This document shows positions 41,764-50,680 of a DNA stretch of 64,000 nt, piece by piece. This DNA is from Chersky-840 sp963811775. GTDB lineage: Bacteria; Actinomycetota; Acidimicrobiia; Acidimicrobiales; UBA8190. The stretch lies in the NCBI GenBank assembly GCA_963811775.1, contig CAWESO010000004.1, forward strand, positions 1-64,000, in the 5' to 3' direction. The translations under genes were made by a program, and so were the position numbers. Each line of letters starts with the position of its first letter. Positions within the stretch are counted from its first letter, which is position 1. The notes under the pieces are model-generated. The model worked only from the letters and a program-made list of their open reading frames with translations, made no database searches and had not been told where the DNA came from.

Positions 41764-42384
41764 TTACGCCCTCCTAACGGCCTTCTTGGCCGATCGCTTT
41801 ATGGCTTTCCTCGCCGGAGCTCGTCCGGCGGCCTTTCTGGCCGATTGCTTTGCTGCTTTCCTCGCCGGGGCGCGCGTCGTCTTTCTGACCGGCGCGCGCC
41901 CGACGACCTGTTTCGAAGCCCCTCCGGCGGTCTTCGTAACCGCCTTCGTGGTCGAGTTCTTGGTGGCCTTGGTGGCGACTCTTTTCGTGCTCGTCGTCGC
42001 TTTCTTCGCTGTGACCTTCGACGCCTTCTTTGCCGCCACTTTTTTTGCGGCTACCTGGGACGACGTCTTCGCCGGCGACGAGGACACCTTCAGCACCGGA
42101 GGTGCCACCTTGCCGTTGAGGATGTCCTTGAACATCCCACTGGCCGCAAAGCGCACACCACGGGACGCCGAGACGCTCACCGGTGCCCCTGTGCGTGGAT
42201 TGCGTCCCATCCGGGCACCACGGTGCGTGGGATTGAAGCTGCCGAAGCCCGCAACCACCACTCGACGACCGGACCGAACCTCTTTCGAGACCACATGGAC
42301 GACCGCGTTGACCGCTTCCTCGGCATCGCGTTTCGCCAACGACGTCGTCTTGCTGACCGCGTCGATCAGTCCCGACTTGTTCAC
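41764..42384 (-). CDS. HU-family DNA-binding protein with basic tail
   Basis: The 206-residue protein has a normal HU domain in the first 90 residues: N-K-S-G-L-I-D-A-V-S, A-F/G-F-G-S-F-N-P, G-A-R-M-G-R-N-P-R-T-G, and a long tail of K-K-V-A-A-K-K-A, T-K-A-T-K and A-P-A-R-K-A units. This is the HupB/HU plus tail plan of mycobacteria and relatives. It should compact and protect the nucleoid. GGAGGAGG lies at good spacing before the GTG 42384 start. The tail-only gene follows directly. A divergent small gene starts at 42633. Confidence 0.9.
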   Translation of the reverse strand: MNKSGLIDAVSKTTSLAKRDAEEAVNAVVHVVSKEVRSGRRVVVAGFGSFNPTHRGARMGRNPRTGAPVSVSASRGVRFAASGMFKDILNGKVAPPVLKVSSSPAKTSSQVAAKKVAAKKASKVTAKKATTSTKRVATKATKNSTTKAVTKTAGGASKQVVGRAPVRKTTRAPARKAAKQSARKAAGRAPARKAIKRSAKKAVRRA

Positions 42385-42632
42385 CGCACCTCCTCCGGGA
42401 AATGCAATCTCACTAATCAAAGAAGGTTTTCGCGACAAAAGCAAGCATTTGCGTGACAGCGCGCCACGCGGAGCGCGCATGCGCGCGAGGTCACGCGCGA
42501 GGATTCCGGCAAGACGACACCGCGTCGTGCGAGTCGCGTACGACGACACGGCGCGCACGGTCACAGTCGCAGCGGCTGCGACGCACCATCGCCTATGGAC
42601 GAAAACCGCTTTGTTTGCAAGGATTTTTGACC

Positions 42633-42884
42633 ATGACACCGCTTCCTGACGATACCTACGACGTCATCGTCGTCGACGCCGAGCTCGATGACGACGGCGA
42701 GATGCGTCTCGAAGTGGCGGTGACGCTCGGCCCCCATATCGGGCGGATCGTGCCTCTCAAAAACCTGCAGGTGGAAACCCGCCGCGGCGTGCTCGACACC
42801 ACCGATCCGTATTCGCTGCTCGGAATCCCTGGCACGCTCCGGGTCCGCGACGGCGTGGTGCGCTTCCGGCCGGAGACCGTATGA
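42633..42884 (+). CDS. Small partner protein of VirD4/TraG-like ATPase
   Basis: The 83-residue protein is beta-rich: Y-D-V-I-V-V-D-A-E, L-E-V-A-V-T-L-G-P-H-I-G-R-I-V and L-L-G-I-P-G-T-L-R-V-R-D-G-V-V-R-F-R-P-E. I know no function; the strand spacing could fit an OB-like or SH3-like barrel. Its stop overlaps the start of the following ATPase gene as ATGA, so they are made together and may work together. AAGGAT precedes the ATG. Divergent from the HU-like gene. Confidence 0.65.
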   Translation: MTPLPDDTYDVIVVDAELDDDGEMRLEVAVTLGPHIGRIVPLKNLQVETRRGVLDTTDPYSLLGIPGTLRVRDGVVRFRPETV

Positions 42885-44536
42885 GCGCGTTCCCGGGAGC
42901 CAACGTTTCGCGACGCGAAGCGTCCGCGGCCGCGCCGCACGACGTCGGCGCCACGCCTGGGGCCGCTCCCCGTGCCAGGCACGATCACGACGGTGTCGGA
43001 GGCCACCGAGGGCCGTTGGCGGCCGTCCGCGCCACTGTCGGTGTTGTCGACGGCGGTGTGTATCTGGGTTCGGGATCGCTCGGGCCCGTATGGGCGACGA
43101 CGGAGCAGGCCGTCCTCGTGCTCGGTCCACCGCGTTCAGGCAAGACGTCGTCAATCGTGATTCCCACAATTCTCGGCGCGCCGGGCGCGGTGGTGTCGAC
43201 GTCGACCAAGCCCGACGTCCTGCGGGCGACCGCACCGGCACGTGCCACGGTCGGTCCGTGCCTGCTCTACGACCCGAGCGGCACCGTCGACACCCCTCGA
43301 GGCGTCCGACGCGTGCGATGGTCACCCGTGCAGAGCTGCCGCACGTGGGACGACGCGCTGCTCGTGTCCCGGAGCCTCGTGGGCGCCACCCGACCCGGCG
43401 CCGGCGCGCGCGACGGTGCGTCGCCGGGCGCCGATCATTGGACCGAGCGCGCCGAAGCGCTGCTCGCCCCCGCGTTGCACGCCGCCGCCCTCGACGGTGC
43501 GGGCCTCGAGACCGTCTTGTCGTGGGTGGACCGGCGCAACGCCGCCACCGCGCTCGGGATCCTCGACCGCAACGGCGCCACCCGCCCCGGCGACCTGCTG
43601 GCGGGGATCGCCGCCACCGACCCCCGCGAGCAGAGCGGCATCTGGTCGACGGCGTCGGGGGTGCTCGCCGCCTACCGCAGCGAGGCCGCCCTGGCCACGA
43701 CGGTGGCCCCGGACTTCGACGCCGGGGCCTTCTGCGATTCGTCGGCCACGCTCTATATCTGTGCCACGGGCCGGCACCAGGCCCTGGCTGCGCCCCTGGT
43801 CGTGGGGCTGATCACCGACATCCGCAGCGCGGCGTACGCCCGGTCGGCCTCGGCCCCCGCCGGGGGCTCCGCTGCTCGCGGCGACGCCTCGGTGACCGGC
43901 CTGGGCCGGCCCGCACCGGTCGTGCTCGCCCTGGACGAGGTGGCCAACATCGCCCCCATCCCCGACCTCCCGGGCCTGGTGAGCGAGGGGGCCGGCCAGG
44001 GGCTTCTCACCCTGGCGTGCCTCCAGGACCTCTCCCAGGCCCGGAGCCGGTGGGGCGGTGCCGCCGACGGGTTCTTCTCGCTCTTCGGCACCACGGTGGT
44101 GCTCCCCGGTATCGGGGACGTGCGCACGCTCGAGGCGATCTCCTCGCTCGCCGGTGAAGAAGAGGTACGGACCCGCTCGGTGAGCGCCCCGGTACCGGGG
44201 GCCCGGGGCGTGGGGGCGGTGCTGGGACGGCTGGTGCTCGGGCCCCGGGCCCAGCGCGGCGAGCAGGTGCCCACCATGACGACGTCGACGGTCATGCGGC
44301 GCCGGCTCCCCGTGGACGTGGTGGCCCGGGGGGAGACGGGGAGGGCGCTCGTGGTCGACGAGCGCAACCGCATGGGATGGGTGCAGCTCACGCCCTGGTT
44401 CGCCACCGAGCCGTGGCGGTCCGCCGCCCTCGGCCTCGAGCGGGCGGTGGCGTCCCCGTCGCGGGAACGGGCCGGGCCGCTCCCCGCGACCCGGGTGCCG
44501 GGACCGGGCCGCGACGTGGGACTCGGGGGTCTCTGA
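42881..44536 (+). CDS. VirD4/TraG-family coupling-type ATPase, soluble
   Basis: The 551-residue protein has Walker A L-G-P-P-R-S-G-K-T-S-S and Walker B V-V-L-A-L-D-E-V-A-N-I, then G-L-V-S-E-G-A-G-Q-G-L. S-T-K-P-D-V-L-R and Y-D-P-S-G are the TraG/TraD/VirD4 DNA-pump marks. Such proteins couple DNA to type IV secretion, but no transmembrane helices are seen at the N-terminus and no relaxase or T4SS genes lie in the window. It is thus an orphan, perhaps an intracellular DNA translocase. The downstream SOS cassette begins 26 bases after its stop. Confidence 0.8.
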   Translation: MSAFPGANVSRREASAAAPHDVGATPGAAPRARHDHDGVGGHRGPLAAVRATVGVVDGGVYLGSGSLGPVWATTEQAVLVLGPPRSGKTSSIVIPTILGAPGAVVSTSTKPDVLRATAPARATVGPCLLYDPSGTVDTPRGVRRVRWSPVQSCRTWDDALLVSRSLVGATRPGAGARDGASPGADHWTERAEALLAPALHAAALDGAGLETVLSWVDRRNAATALGILDRNGATRPGDLLAGIAATDPREQSGIWSTASGVLAAYRSEAALATTVAPDFDAGAFCDSSATLYICATGRHQALAAPLVVGLITDIRSAAYARSASAPAGGSAARGDASVTGLGRPAPVVLALDEVANIAPIPDLPGLVSEGAGQGLLTLACLQDLSQARSRWGGAADGFFSLFGTTVVLPGIGDVRTLEAISSLAGEEEVRTRSVSAPVPGARGVGAVLGRLVLGPRAQRGEQVPTMTTSTVMRRRLPVDVVARGETGRALVVDERNRMGWVQLTPWFATEPWRSAALGLERAVASPSRERAGPLPATRVPGPGRDVGLGGL

Positions 44537-44561
44537 CCGGACCGGAATTCCCTGTGGAATA

Positions 44562-44577
44562 TCGAACACATGTTCGA
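44562..44577. promoter_or_regulatory. LexA (SOS) box
   Basis: TCGAACACATGTTCGA fits the actinobacterial LexA consensus TCGAAC-N4-GTTCGA exactly. It lies 13 bases upstream of the imuA' ATG at 44591, so LexA should repress the mutasome operon. The box contains an in-frame ATG (44570) that is unlikely to be the translated start. Confidence 0.93.
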
Positions 44578-44590
44578 TAGTGTCCGAATC

Positions 44591-45415
44591 ATGGGCCCTC
44601 ACGACTCCGGCACCCCGGCCCCGTACATACCGGCACAGCAGGGAAAACGTCCGCTCGGAGCCGGTCGCATCGGCCTCACCACGGCCGCCCGGGCCCGGCC
44701 CACCTCTTCCAGCCGGGACCAGCTCCTGCCCGTGCTTCTCGCCCTGGCCCCCCTCTTCCCCCGGGGGGGATTGCAGCGGGGCGCGGTCGTGACCGTCGGC
44801 GTCGGTGACGGCAACGCCGGCCCCGAGGGCGGCCGAGGCACCGGAGGGGGCGTCGCCGGGGGTGGCACCGCCTTGGGGTTCGCCCTCCTCGCCGCCGCCT
44901 CGTCGGCCTCGTGGTGCGCGGCCGTGGGCGTCGCCGACCCCGGGATCGTGGCCCTGGCCGAGCTCGGGGTGGACCTCTCCCGTCTCGTCCTCGTCCCCCG
45001 ACCCGGGTCCTTGTGGGCCCAGGCGACCGCCACCCTCTTCGACGGCGTGGACGTCGTGCTGGTCCGACCGCCGGGTCCGGTTCGGTCGGGGATGGCCCGG
45101 CGGTTGGCCGCCCGGGCCCGCGAGCGCCGAGGGGTGCTGGTGGTGCTGGGGTCCCGGGGGTGGCCCGAGGGGGCCGACGTCCAGCTGACCGTGGAATCGG
45201 GCGCGTGGGAGGGGGTCGAGGCCGGGCACGGCCATCTCCAGGGCCGCCGCCTGGAGGTCGTGGTCGCCGGCCGGCGTGCCGCCGCCCGGCCGGTGCGGGT
45301 GGGCCTGTGGCTGCCGACCCCTTCGGGGCAGGTGGCGCCCCACGCGACCAGCACAACAGAGATGGAGGCGGAAGGTGCAGCGGCTGCTCGCCATCTGGTG
45401 CCCGGGCCTTCTTGA
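44591..45415 (+). CDS. imuA': ImuA'-type SOS mutagenesis protein (RecA-like)
   Basis: The 274-residue protein is a short RecA-like fold without a canonical Walker A, with L-L-P-V-L-L-A-L-A-P-L-F-P-R-G-G-L-Q-R-G near residue 45, G-F-A-L-L-A-A-A-S and D-V-V-L-V-R-P-P-G. This is the plan of ImuA' of mycobacteria, which works with ImuB and DnaE2 in damage tolerance. ATG 44591 is chosen since the in-frame ATG at 44570 is inside the LexA box. Its 3' end overlaps imuB by 41 bases. Non-catalytic function is expected. Confidence 0.85.
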   Translation: MGPHDSGTPAPYIPAQQGKRPLGAGRIGLTTAARARPTSSSRDQLLPVLLALAPLFPRGGLQRGAVVTVGVGDGNAGPEGGRGTGGGVAGGGTALGFALLAAASSASWCAAVGVADPGIVALAELGVDLSRLVLVPRPGSLWAQATATLFDGVDVVLVRPPGPVRSGMARRLAARARERRGVLVVLGSRGWPEGADVQLTVESGAWEGVEAGHGHLQGRRLEVVVAGRRAAARPVRVGLWLPTPSGQVAPHATSTTEMEAEGAAAARHLVPGPS

Positions 45416-46577
45416 GGAGCACGAGCGCGGCCGCGAGGCCCGGGCGTTCGGGGCCGTGGTGAGCGCCCTGGAGGCCTTCGCCACGCGCGTCGACCCGGTC
45501 CGTCCCGGGGTGTGCGCCGTGCCCACCCTGGGCCCGTCGCGCTACTTCGGGGGGACGGGGTGCTGGCCCGCATGGCCGTCGACGCGGTGGCCGGGGTGAC
45601 CCCCGCCACCGCGGTGGCCGGGAAGACCGTCGCCACCAGGGGACCGGTCGCCGGGGTGGGGGTGGCCGACGGCCTGTTCGCGGCGGTCCTGGCCGCCCGC
45701 GGCTGCGCTCGATGGCGCGCCGGTGGTCGTCCCCCCGGGCGAGACCCCCTCCTTCCTCGCCCCCTGGCCGGTGGCCACCCTCGACCGGCCCGAGCTCGCC
45801 GACCTGCTCGTCCGACTGGGGGTCCGCACCTTGGGTGGCTTCGCGGCGTTGCCCGGCTCCCGGGTGCTCGCCCGTTTCGGGGAGGATGCCACCCGCTGCC
45901 AGCGGGTGGCCCGGGGCACCGAGGGGGAGCTACCCGGCTTTCGCCTGTTCTTCCCCCGCGTCGGCCCCCGCGTCGGGCCCGCCCCGGGCGCCAGGCCGGT
46001 GACGCGCCAGGTGGGGTTCTGGGGGGACTCGGCCGATGCCGATGCCCGGGCCGCCCGGGCGGTGGCCGGCGTCCAGGAACTGCTCGGCCCCGAGGCCGTG
46101 GTCACGAGCCGGCTCCAAGGCGGGCGGGGCCCGGCCCAGCGGGCCCGGCTGGTCCCGTGGACCGGGCCCGGGCCCGGGCGGGAGGGTGCGAGCTCCGACG
46201 GGATCCGCACCGGTCGTGGCGGGGCCACGGGCTCTCCCGGGAGGGCCCCGGGGGGGCCGTGGCCGGGGCAGGTCCCCCCACCGGCTCCCGCCGTGGTCCT
46301 GAGCCCACCGCTGCCCGCCCTGCTCAGCGACGGTGCCGGGCGGCCCGTGGGCGTCACCGGGGCCGGGATGGCCACCGCCGTCCCCGCCCGCCTGTCGGTG
46401 GCGGGAGGACCGTGGGTCGAGATCATCGGATGGGCGGGCCCGTGGCCGTCGGACGAGCGCTGGTGGTCCGCCCGGGGCCGGCGCCGCCAGGCCCGCATGC
46501 AGGTCGTCACCACCCGCACCGCCCACCTGCTCACCCGGGAGCAGGGGGAATGGTGGCTGGAAGCGACCTACGACTGA
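45375..46577 (+). CDS. imuB: ImuB, DinB-like polymerase-fold protein, two frameshifts
   Basis: ImuB is a catalytically inert Y-family homologue that recruits DnaE2 to the sliding clamp. The protein starts R-L-L-A-I-W-C-P-G-L-L-E-E-H and has T-L-G-P-S-R-Y-F-G-G, then V-A-G-V-T-P, and after the shifts P-P-G-E-T-P-S-F-L-A-P-W-P-V and L-V-R-L-G-V-R-T-L-G-G-F-A-A-L-P. Two single-base indels interrupt it: a lost G in a G6 run (45549-45554) and an extra C at 45696-45698. The frame recovers exactly after the second. The acidic triad seen in active Y-polymerases is not visible. GTG 45375 is the likely start. Confidence 0.85.
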
Positions 46578-46590
46578 CAGGCGGTGCCCC

Positions 46591-49500
46591 ATGACCGCCC
46601 CCTACGCGGAGCTCCACTGCCATTCCAACTTCAGCTTCCTCGACGGGGCGTCGCACCCCGAGGAGCTCGTCGCCGAGGCGGGCCGGCTCGGCCTCGACGC
46701 CCTCGCGCTCACCGACCACGACGGCCTGTACGGGGTGGTCCGCTTCGCCGAGACGGCGAGGGCCCTCGGGATGCCGGCGGTGTTCGGCTCCGAGCTCACC
46801 CTGGTGGAGAGCGGGCGGTCGACGGGCCGCACCGGCGCCCCCGACCCCGTCGGCACCCACCTCGTGGTCCTGGCCCGCGACCCCGAGGGGTACGCCCGCC
46901 TGAGCCGGGCCATCACCGAGGCCCACCTCGCCGGGGGGAGAAGGGCCGGCCCACCTGCACCCTCGACGACCTGGCCCGGCACCACCGCGGGAGCGGGAGC
47001 GGGAACGGGCACGGCGGGCACTGGGTCGTCCTCACGGGATGTCGCAAGGGGGCGGTCCCCACCGCGCTCACCAGCGCCGGCCCCAGCGCCGCGACCCGGG
47101 AGCTCGACCGGCTCGTCGAGGCCTTCGGCCCCGACGGCGTGGCCGTGGAGCTCTGGGACCACGGCGACCCGCTCGACACCGCCCGCAACGACGCCCTCGC
47201 CCATCTCGCTGTCACCCGGGGGGTGGACCTGGTGGCCACCAACAACGTCCACTACGCCACGCCGGCCCGGCGGCCACTGGCCACCACCCTGGCCGCGGTC
47301 CGGGCCCGGCAGCCGCTGTCGGAGCTCGACGGCTGGCTCCCCTCCGCCGCCACCGCCCATCTCCGCTCGGGCGTCGAGCAGGAGCGCCGCTTCGCCCGGT
47401 GGCCCGGCGCGGTGGCCCGCGCCGCGGAGATCGGGCGGGCGTGCGCCTTCGACCTCCACCTGGTGGCGCCGGGCCTCCCCGACTGCCGGGTGCCGGCCGG
47501 GCACACCGAGCAGAGCTGGCTGGTGGAGCTGGTCGAGCGCGGGGCCAACGTCCGCTACCGGGCGCGCACCGACGAGCGGGTGCCCGGCGCATGGGCCCAG
47601 ATCGACCACGAGCTCGAGGTGATCGGCACCCTCGGCTACGCCGGGTACTTCCTCATCGTCTGGGACATCGTGGAGTTCTGCCGTCGACAGGACATCTACT
47701 GCCAGGGTCGGGGCTCGGCCGCCAACTCCGCCGTCTGCTTCGCGCTCGGCATCACCCGCGCCGACCCCGTGGCCCTGGGGCTGCTGTTCGAGCGGTTCCT
47801 CTCCCCCGAGCGCGACGGGCCGCCCGACATCGACGTCGACATCGAGTCGGGGCGGCGCGAGGAGGTCATCGCCTACGTCTACGAGCGCTACGGCCGTCAC
47901 TGCGCGGCACAGGTCGCCAACGTCATCACCTATCGCGCCCGCTCCGCCATCCGTGACGTGGGCAAGGCCCTGGGCCACGGTCCCGAGGAGGTCGACGCAT
48001 GGGCGAAGGCCGTCGACCGCGGTGAGCCGCTCGACCGCGGCGGCGCCCTGCCCCCGCTCGTCGGGCGCCTCGCCCGGGACATCCTCGACTTCCCCCGGCA
48101 TCTCGGCCTGCACTCGGGGGGGATGGTGCTCTGCGACCGGCCCGTCATCGAGGTGTGCCCGGTGGAATGGGCGCGTCACCCGGGGCGCAGCGCCCTGCAG
48201 TGGGACAAAGACGACTGCGCCGCTGCCGGTCTGGTCAAGTTCGACCTGCTCGGGCTGGGCATGCTCGAAGCGGTGCACCTCACCGTCGACCTGATCCGCG
48301 ACGCGCACGGCGTGGCGCTCGACCTGGCCATGCTCGACCAGGAGGACGCCGTCTACGACATGTTGTGCCGGGCCGACACCGTGGGGGTGTTCCAGGTGGA
48401 GAGCCGGGCCCAGATGGCCACGCTCCCCCGCATCAAGCCGCGCTGCTTCGCCGATCTCGTGATCGAGGTGGCCATCATCCGGCCCGGGCCCATCCAGGGA
48501 GGGTCGGTGCATCCCTACATCCGCCGGCGCCAGGGCCTCGAAGCCCCCGACCCTCCCCACCCGCTGCTGGCGCGGGCGCTCGCGAAGACGCTCGGGGTGC
48601 CGCTGTTCCAGGAGCAGCTCATGCACATCGCCATCGACGCGGCGGGGTTCAGCCCGGCCGAGGCCGACGAGCTGCGCCAGGCCATGAGCGCCAAGCGTTC
48701 CGGGGCGCGCATGGCGCGCCTGTCCGAGCGGCTCTTCGCCGGCATGGCCGAGCGGGGCATCACCGGCGCGGTGGCGCAGGAGATCGTGGGCAAGTTGGCC
48801 GCCTTCGCCAACTTCGGCTTTCCCGAGAGCCACGCCGTCTCTTTCGCCTACCTCGTGTACTCGAGCGCATGGCTGAAGCTGCACTACCCGGCCGCGTTCT
48901 GCGCCGGGCTCCTCAACGCGCAGCCCATGGGGTTCTGGTCACCGCAGTCACTCGTGGCCGACGCCCGTCGCCACGGCGTGACGGTGCGCCGGGCCCACGT
49001 CGACGTGTCGGGGGTCGGGGCCACCTTGGAGTGGGGCCCCGACGACCCCGCCGCCGTCTCCCCTGCCGTGCCCGTGCCCGGCGACGCCGGTCGCCAACCC
49101 GCCGTGCGGTTGGGGCTCACCTCGGTGCGCGGCATCGGGGAAGCCGTGGCCCAGCACATCAGCGACGACAAGCCGTACGCGTCGGTGGAGGACCTGGTGC
49201 GTCGGACCGGGACGGGTCGACCCCAGCTCGAAGCGCTCGCCACCGCCGACGCGCTCGAAGGGCTGGCCCCGCGTGACGGCGCCCCCGAGATGCACGGCCG
49301 GCGCCGGACGCTGTGGGCCGCCGGTGCGCTCGCGCACGGCACCGCCGATCAGTTGCCCGGGCTCGTGTCGGGCGAGGAGGCACCACCGCTTCCCGACCTC
49401 ACGCCGCTCGAGGAGATCGAAGCCGACATGTGGGCCACCGGCCTCACCGTGGGGATGACCGCGGTGGAACTGGCCCGCCCCCGCCTCGACGCCCTGGGGG

Positions 49501-49820
49501 TGATCCCCGCCGGCCGCCTGGTGGGGGCCGAGACCGATGGCAGGGTGTCGGTCGGCGGTGTGGTCACCCACCGGCAGCGTCCCGAGAGCGCCAAGGGCAC
49601 GGTGTTCCTCAACCTCGAGGACGAGACCGGCATGGTCAACGTCATCTGCTCCCCCGGTGCCTGGGAACGGTGGCGCCCGGTGGCCCGGGGGTCACCGGCC
49701 CTCCTGGTCCGGGGGCGTATCGAACGGGTCGACGGGGTGGTGAGCGTCGTGGCCGAGAAGATCGTCCCCCTCGACCTCGGACCGGCCCCGGTGGTCCAGG
49801 GATCGCGCGACTTCCGGTAG
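46591..49820 (+). CDS. dnaE2: Error-prone DNA polymerase DnaE2, one frameshift
   Basis: The roughly 1,080-residue C-family polymerase begins Y-A-E-L-H-C-H-S-N-F-S-F-L-D-G (PHP domain), carries the catalytic P-D-I-D-V-D-I-E-S and Q-G-R-G-S-A-A-N-S-A-V, and ends with an OB domain. DnaE2 lacks the long C-terminus of DnaE1. The first 350 bases are in one frame; a missing G in the G6 run at 46933-46938 moves the remainder to another frame. It is the third gene of the SOS cassette, 13 bases after imuB. Confidence 0.92.
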
Positions 49821-49966
49821 TTGGGGGAGCGTTGCGAAATCCTTCAAGACGCCCTTCCGGGCGGCCGATATCCACAACAGAGTCCCGCCGAGCGTGGTGC
49901 CCGAGTTGGGGGGGGTCGCCCGAGACGACAGATGTCTCAGGCGATACGAAGGAGACGCACACGACC

Positions 49967-50188
49967 ATGAGGAGTTGCCCCGGCCAGCTGGTGGTGCACC
50001 GCGACGGCACCGTCGCCTACTGCACCGAGGTCAGCGCCGGGCGCCGCTGCGCCGGGGAGGACCACCCCCACCGAGGAGGCTTCTTCGCCTGTCGCATGGT
50101 CGACGGTGCGACCTGCCCGTGCTGCACCGACGTGCCTCTCGCCGAGACGCCGCGCCCAGCGGCGCCGGCCACCGCCGGCCCCGGCTGA
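49967..50188 (+). CDS. Small Cys/His-rich protein, copy 1
   Basis: The 73-residue protein has L-V-V-H-R-D-G-T-V-A-Y-C-T-E, R-R-C-A-G-E-D-H-P-H-R-G-G-F-F-A-C-R and T-C-P-C-C, a pattern of six Cys and several His that suggests zinc or iron-sulfur binding. A clear paralogue follows at 50435. I know no family. GAAGGAGACG lies before the ATG. It begins 146 bases after dnaE2 on the same strand and could be part of, or downstream of, the SOS operon. Confidence 0.65.
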   Translation: MRSCPGQLVVHRDGTVAYCTEVSAGRRCAGEDHPHRGGFFACRMVDGATCPCCTDVPLAETPRPAAPATAGPG

Positions 50189-50434
50189 TCGCAGCCACCG
50201 GGGCCCCCACGCGCGCCGTGGTGCGCCGTGCCGGCCCGCCGTCACCCGCTGTGGGAATCCGTTGTGCATCGCTTGTTCGACCCCGGGCGCGCCCCGGCCG
50301 ATCCCATAGTCGAGAAAGCGGGCAGTGACTCGAGCTGTCGACGGGCGCCGGACCAGGGATGCAGGCGCGCACCGCCGAACGAGGAACGTGCCCGGAAGAC
50401 ACGCACAGACGAGGCGAAGCGAAGTGGAGGGACG

Positions 50435-50671
50435 GTGTTGATCTGCGACGGTTGCCTCGTGCTGCATCGCGACGGTGAGATCGCGTACTGCTCCGAAGAG
50501 CTCGACGGCAAGAACTGCGCCGGGTACGACATGCCGCATCTGGCCGGGGTCATGGCCTGCCGCATCACCCCCCGGGGCACGCGCTGCCAGCACTGCGACG
50601 ACGTCATGCGCATCAGGTTGATGATGGCGCCGGACTTCGTCCCCGACGGCCAGCGCACCGTCATCAACTGA
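50435..50671 (+). CDS. Small Cys/His-rich protein, copy 2
   Basis: The 78-residue protein repeats the pattern of copy 1: I-C-D-G-C-L-V-L-H-R-D-G-E-I-A-Y-C-S-E, K-N-C-A-G-Y-D-M-P-H-L-A-G-V-M-A-C-R and T-R-C-Q-H-C-D-D. The H-R-D-G, A-Y-C, C-A-G, P-H, A-C-R and C-x-x-C positions match copy 1 one for one. The fold is probably a small zinc ribbon. GTG 50435 or TTG 50438 is the start, with GGAGG just upstream. Function is unknown; a role in DNA-damage response is only suggested by position. Confidence 0.7.
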   Translation: MLICDGCLVLHRDGEIAYCSEELDGKNCAGYDMPHLAGVMACRITPRGTRCQHCDDVMRIRLMMAPDFVPDGQRTVIN

Positions 50672-50680
50672 GCCGACCGC

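Noticed and set aside
42881..44536. Conjugative element around the TraG-like ATPase
   Set aside because: No relaxase, VirB-type genes, integrase or attachment site in the neighbouring sequence; the genes around it are chromosomal.
44570..44590. ATG 44570 as imuA' start
   Set aside because: It lies inside the LexA box; ATG 44591 is placed normally downstream of it.
45549..46938. Programmed ribosomal frameshifting in imuB and dnaE2
   Set aside because: No slippery heptamer with a downstream structure is evident, and similar single-base shifts occur in unrelated genes of this window, which fits sequence error better.
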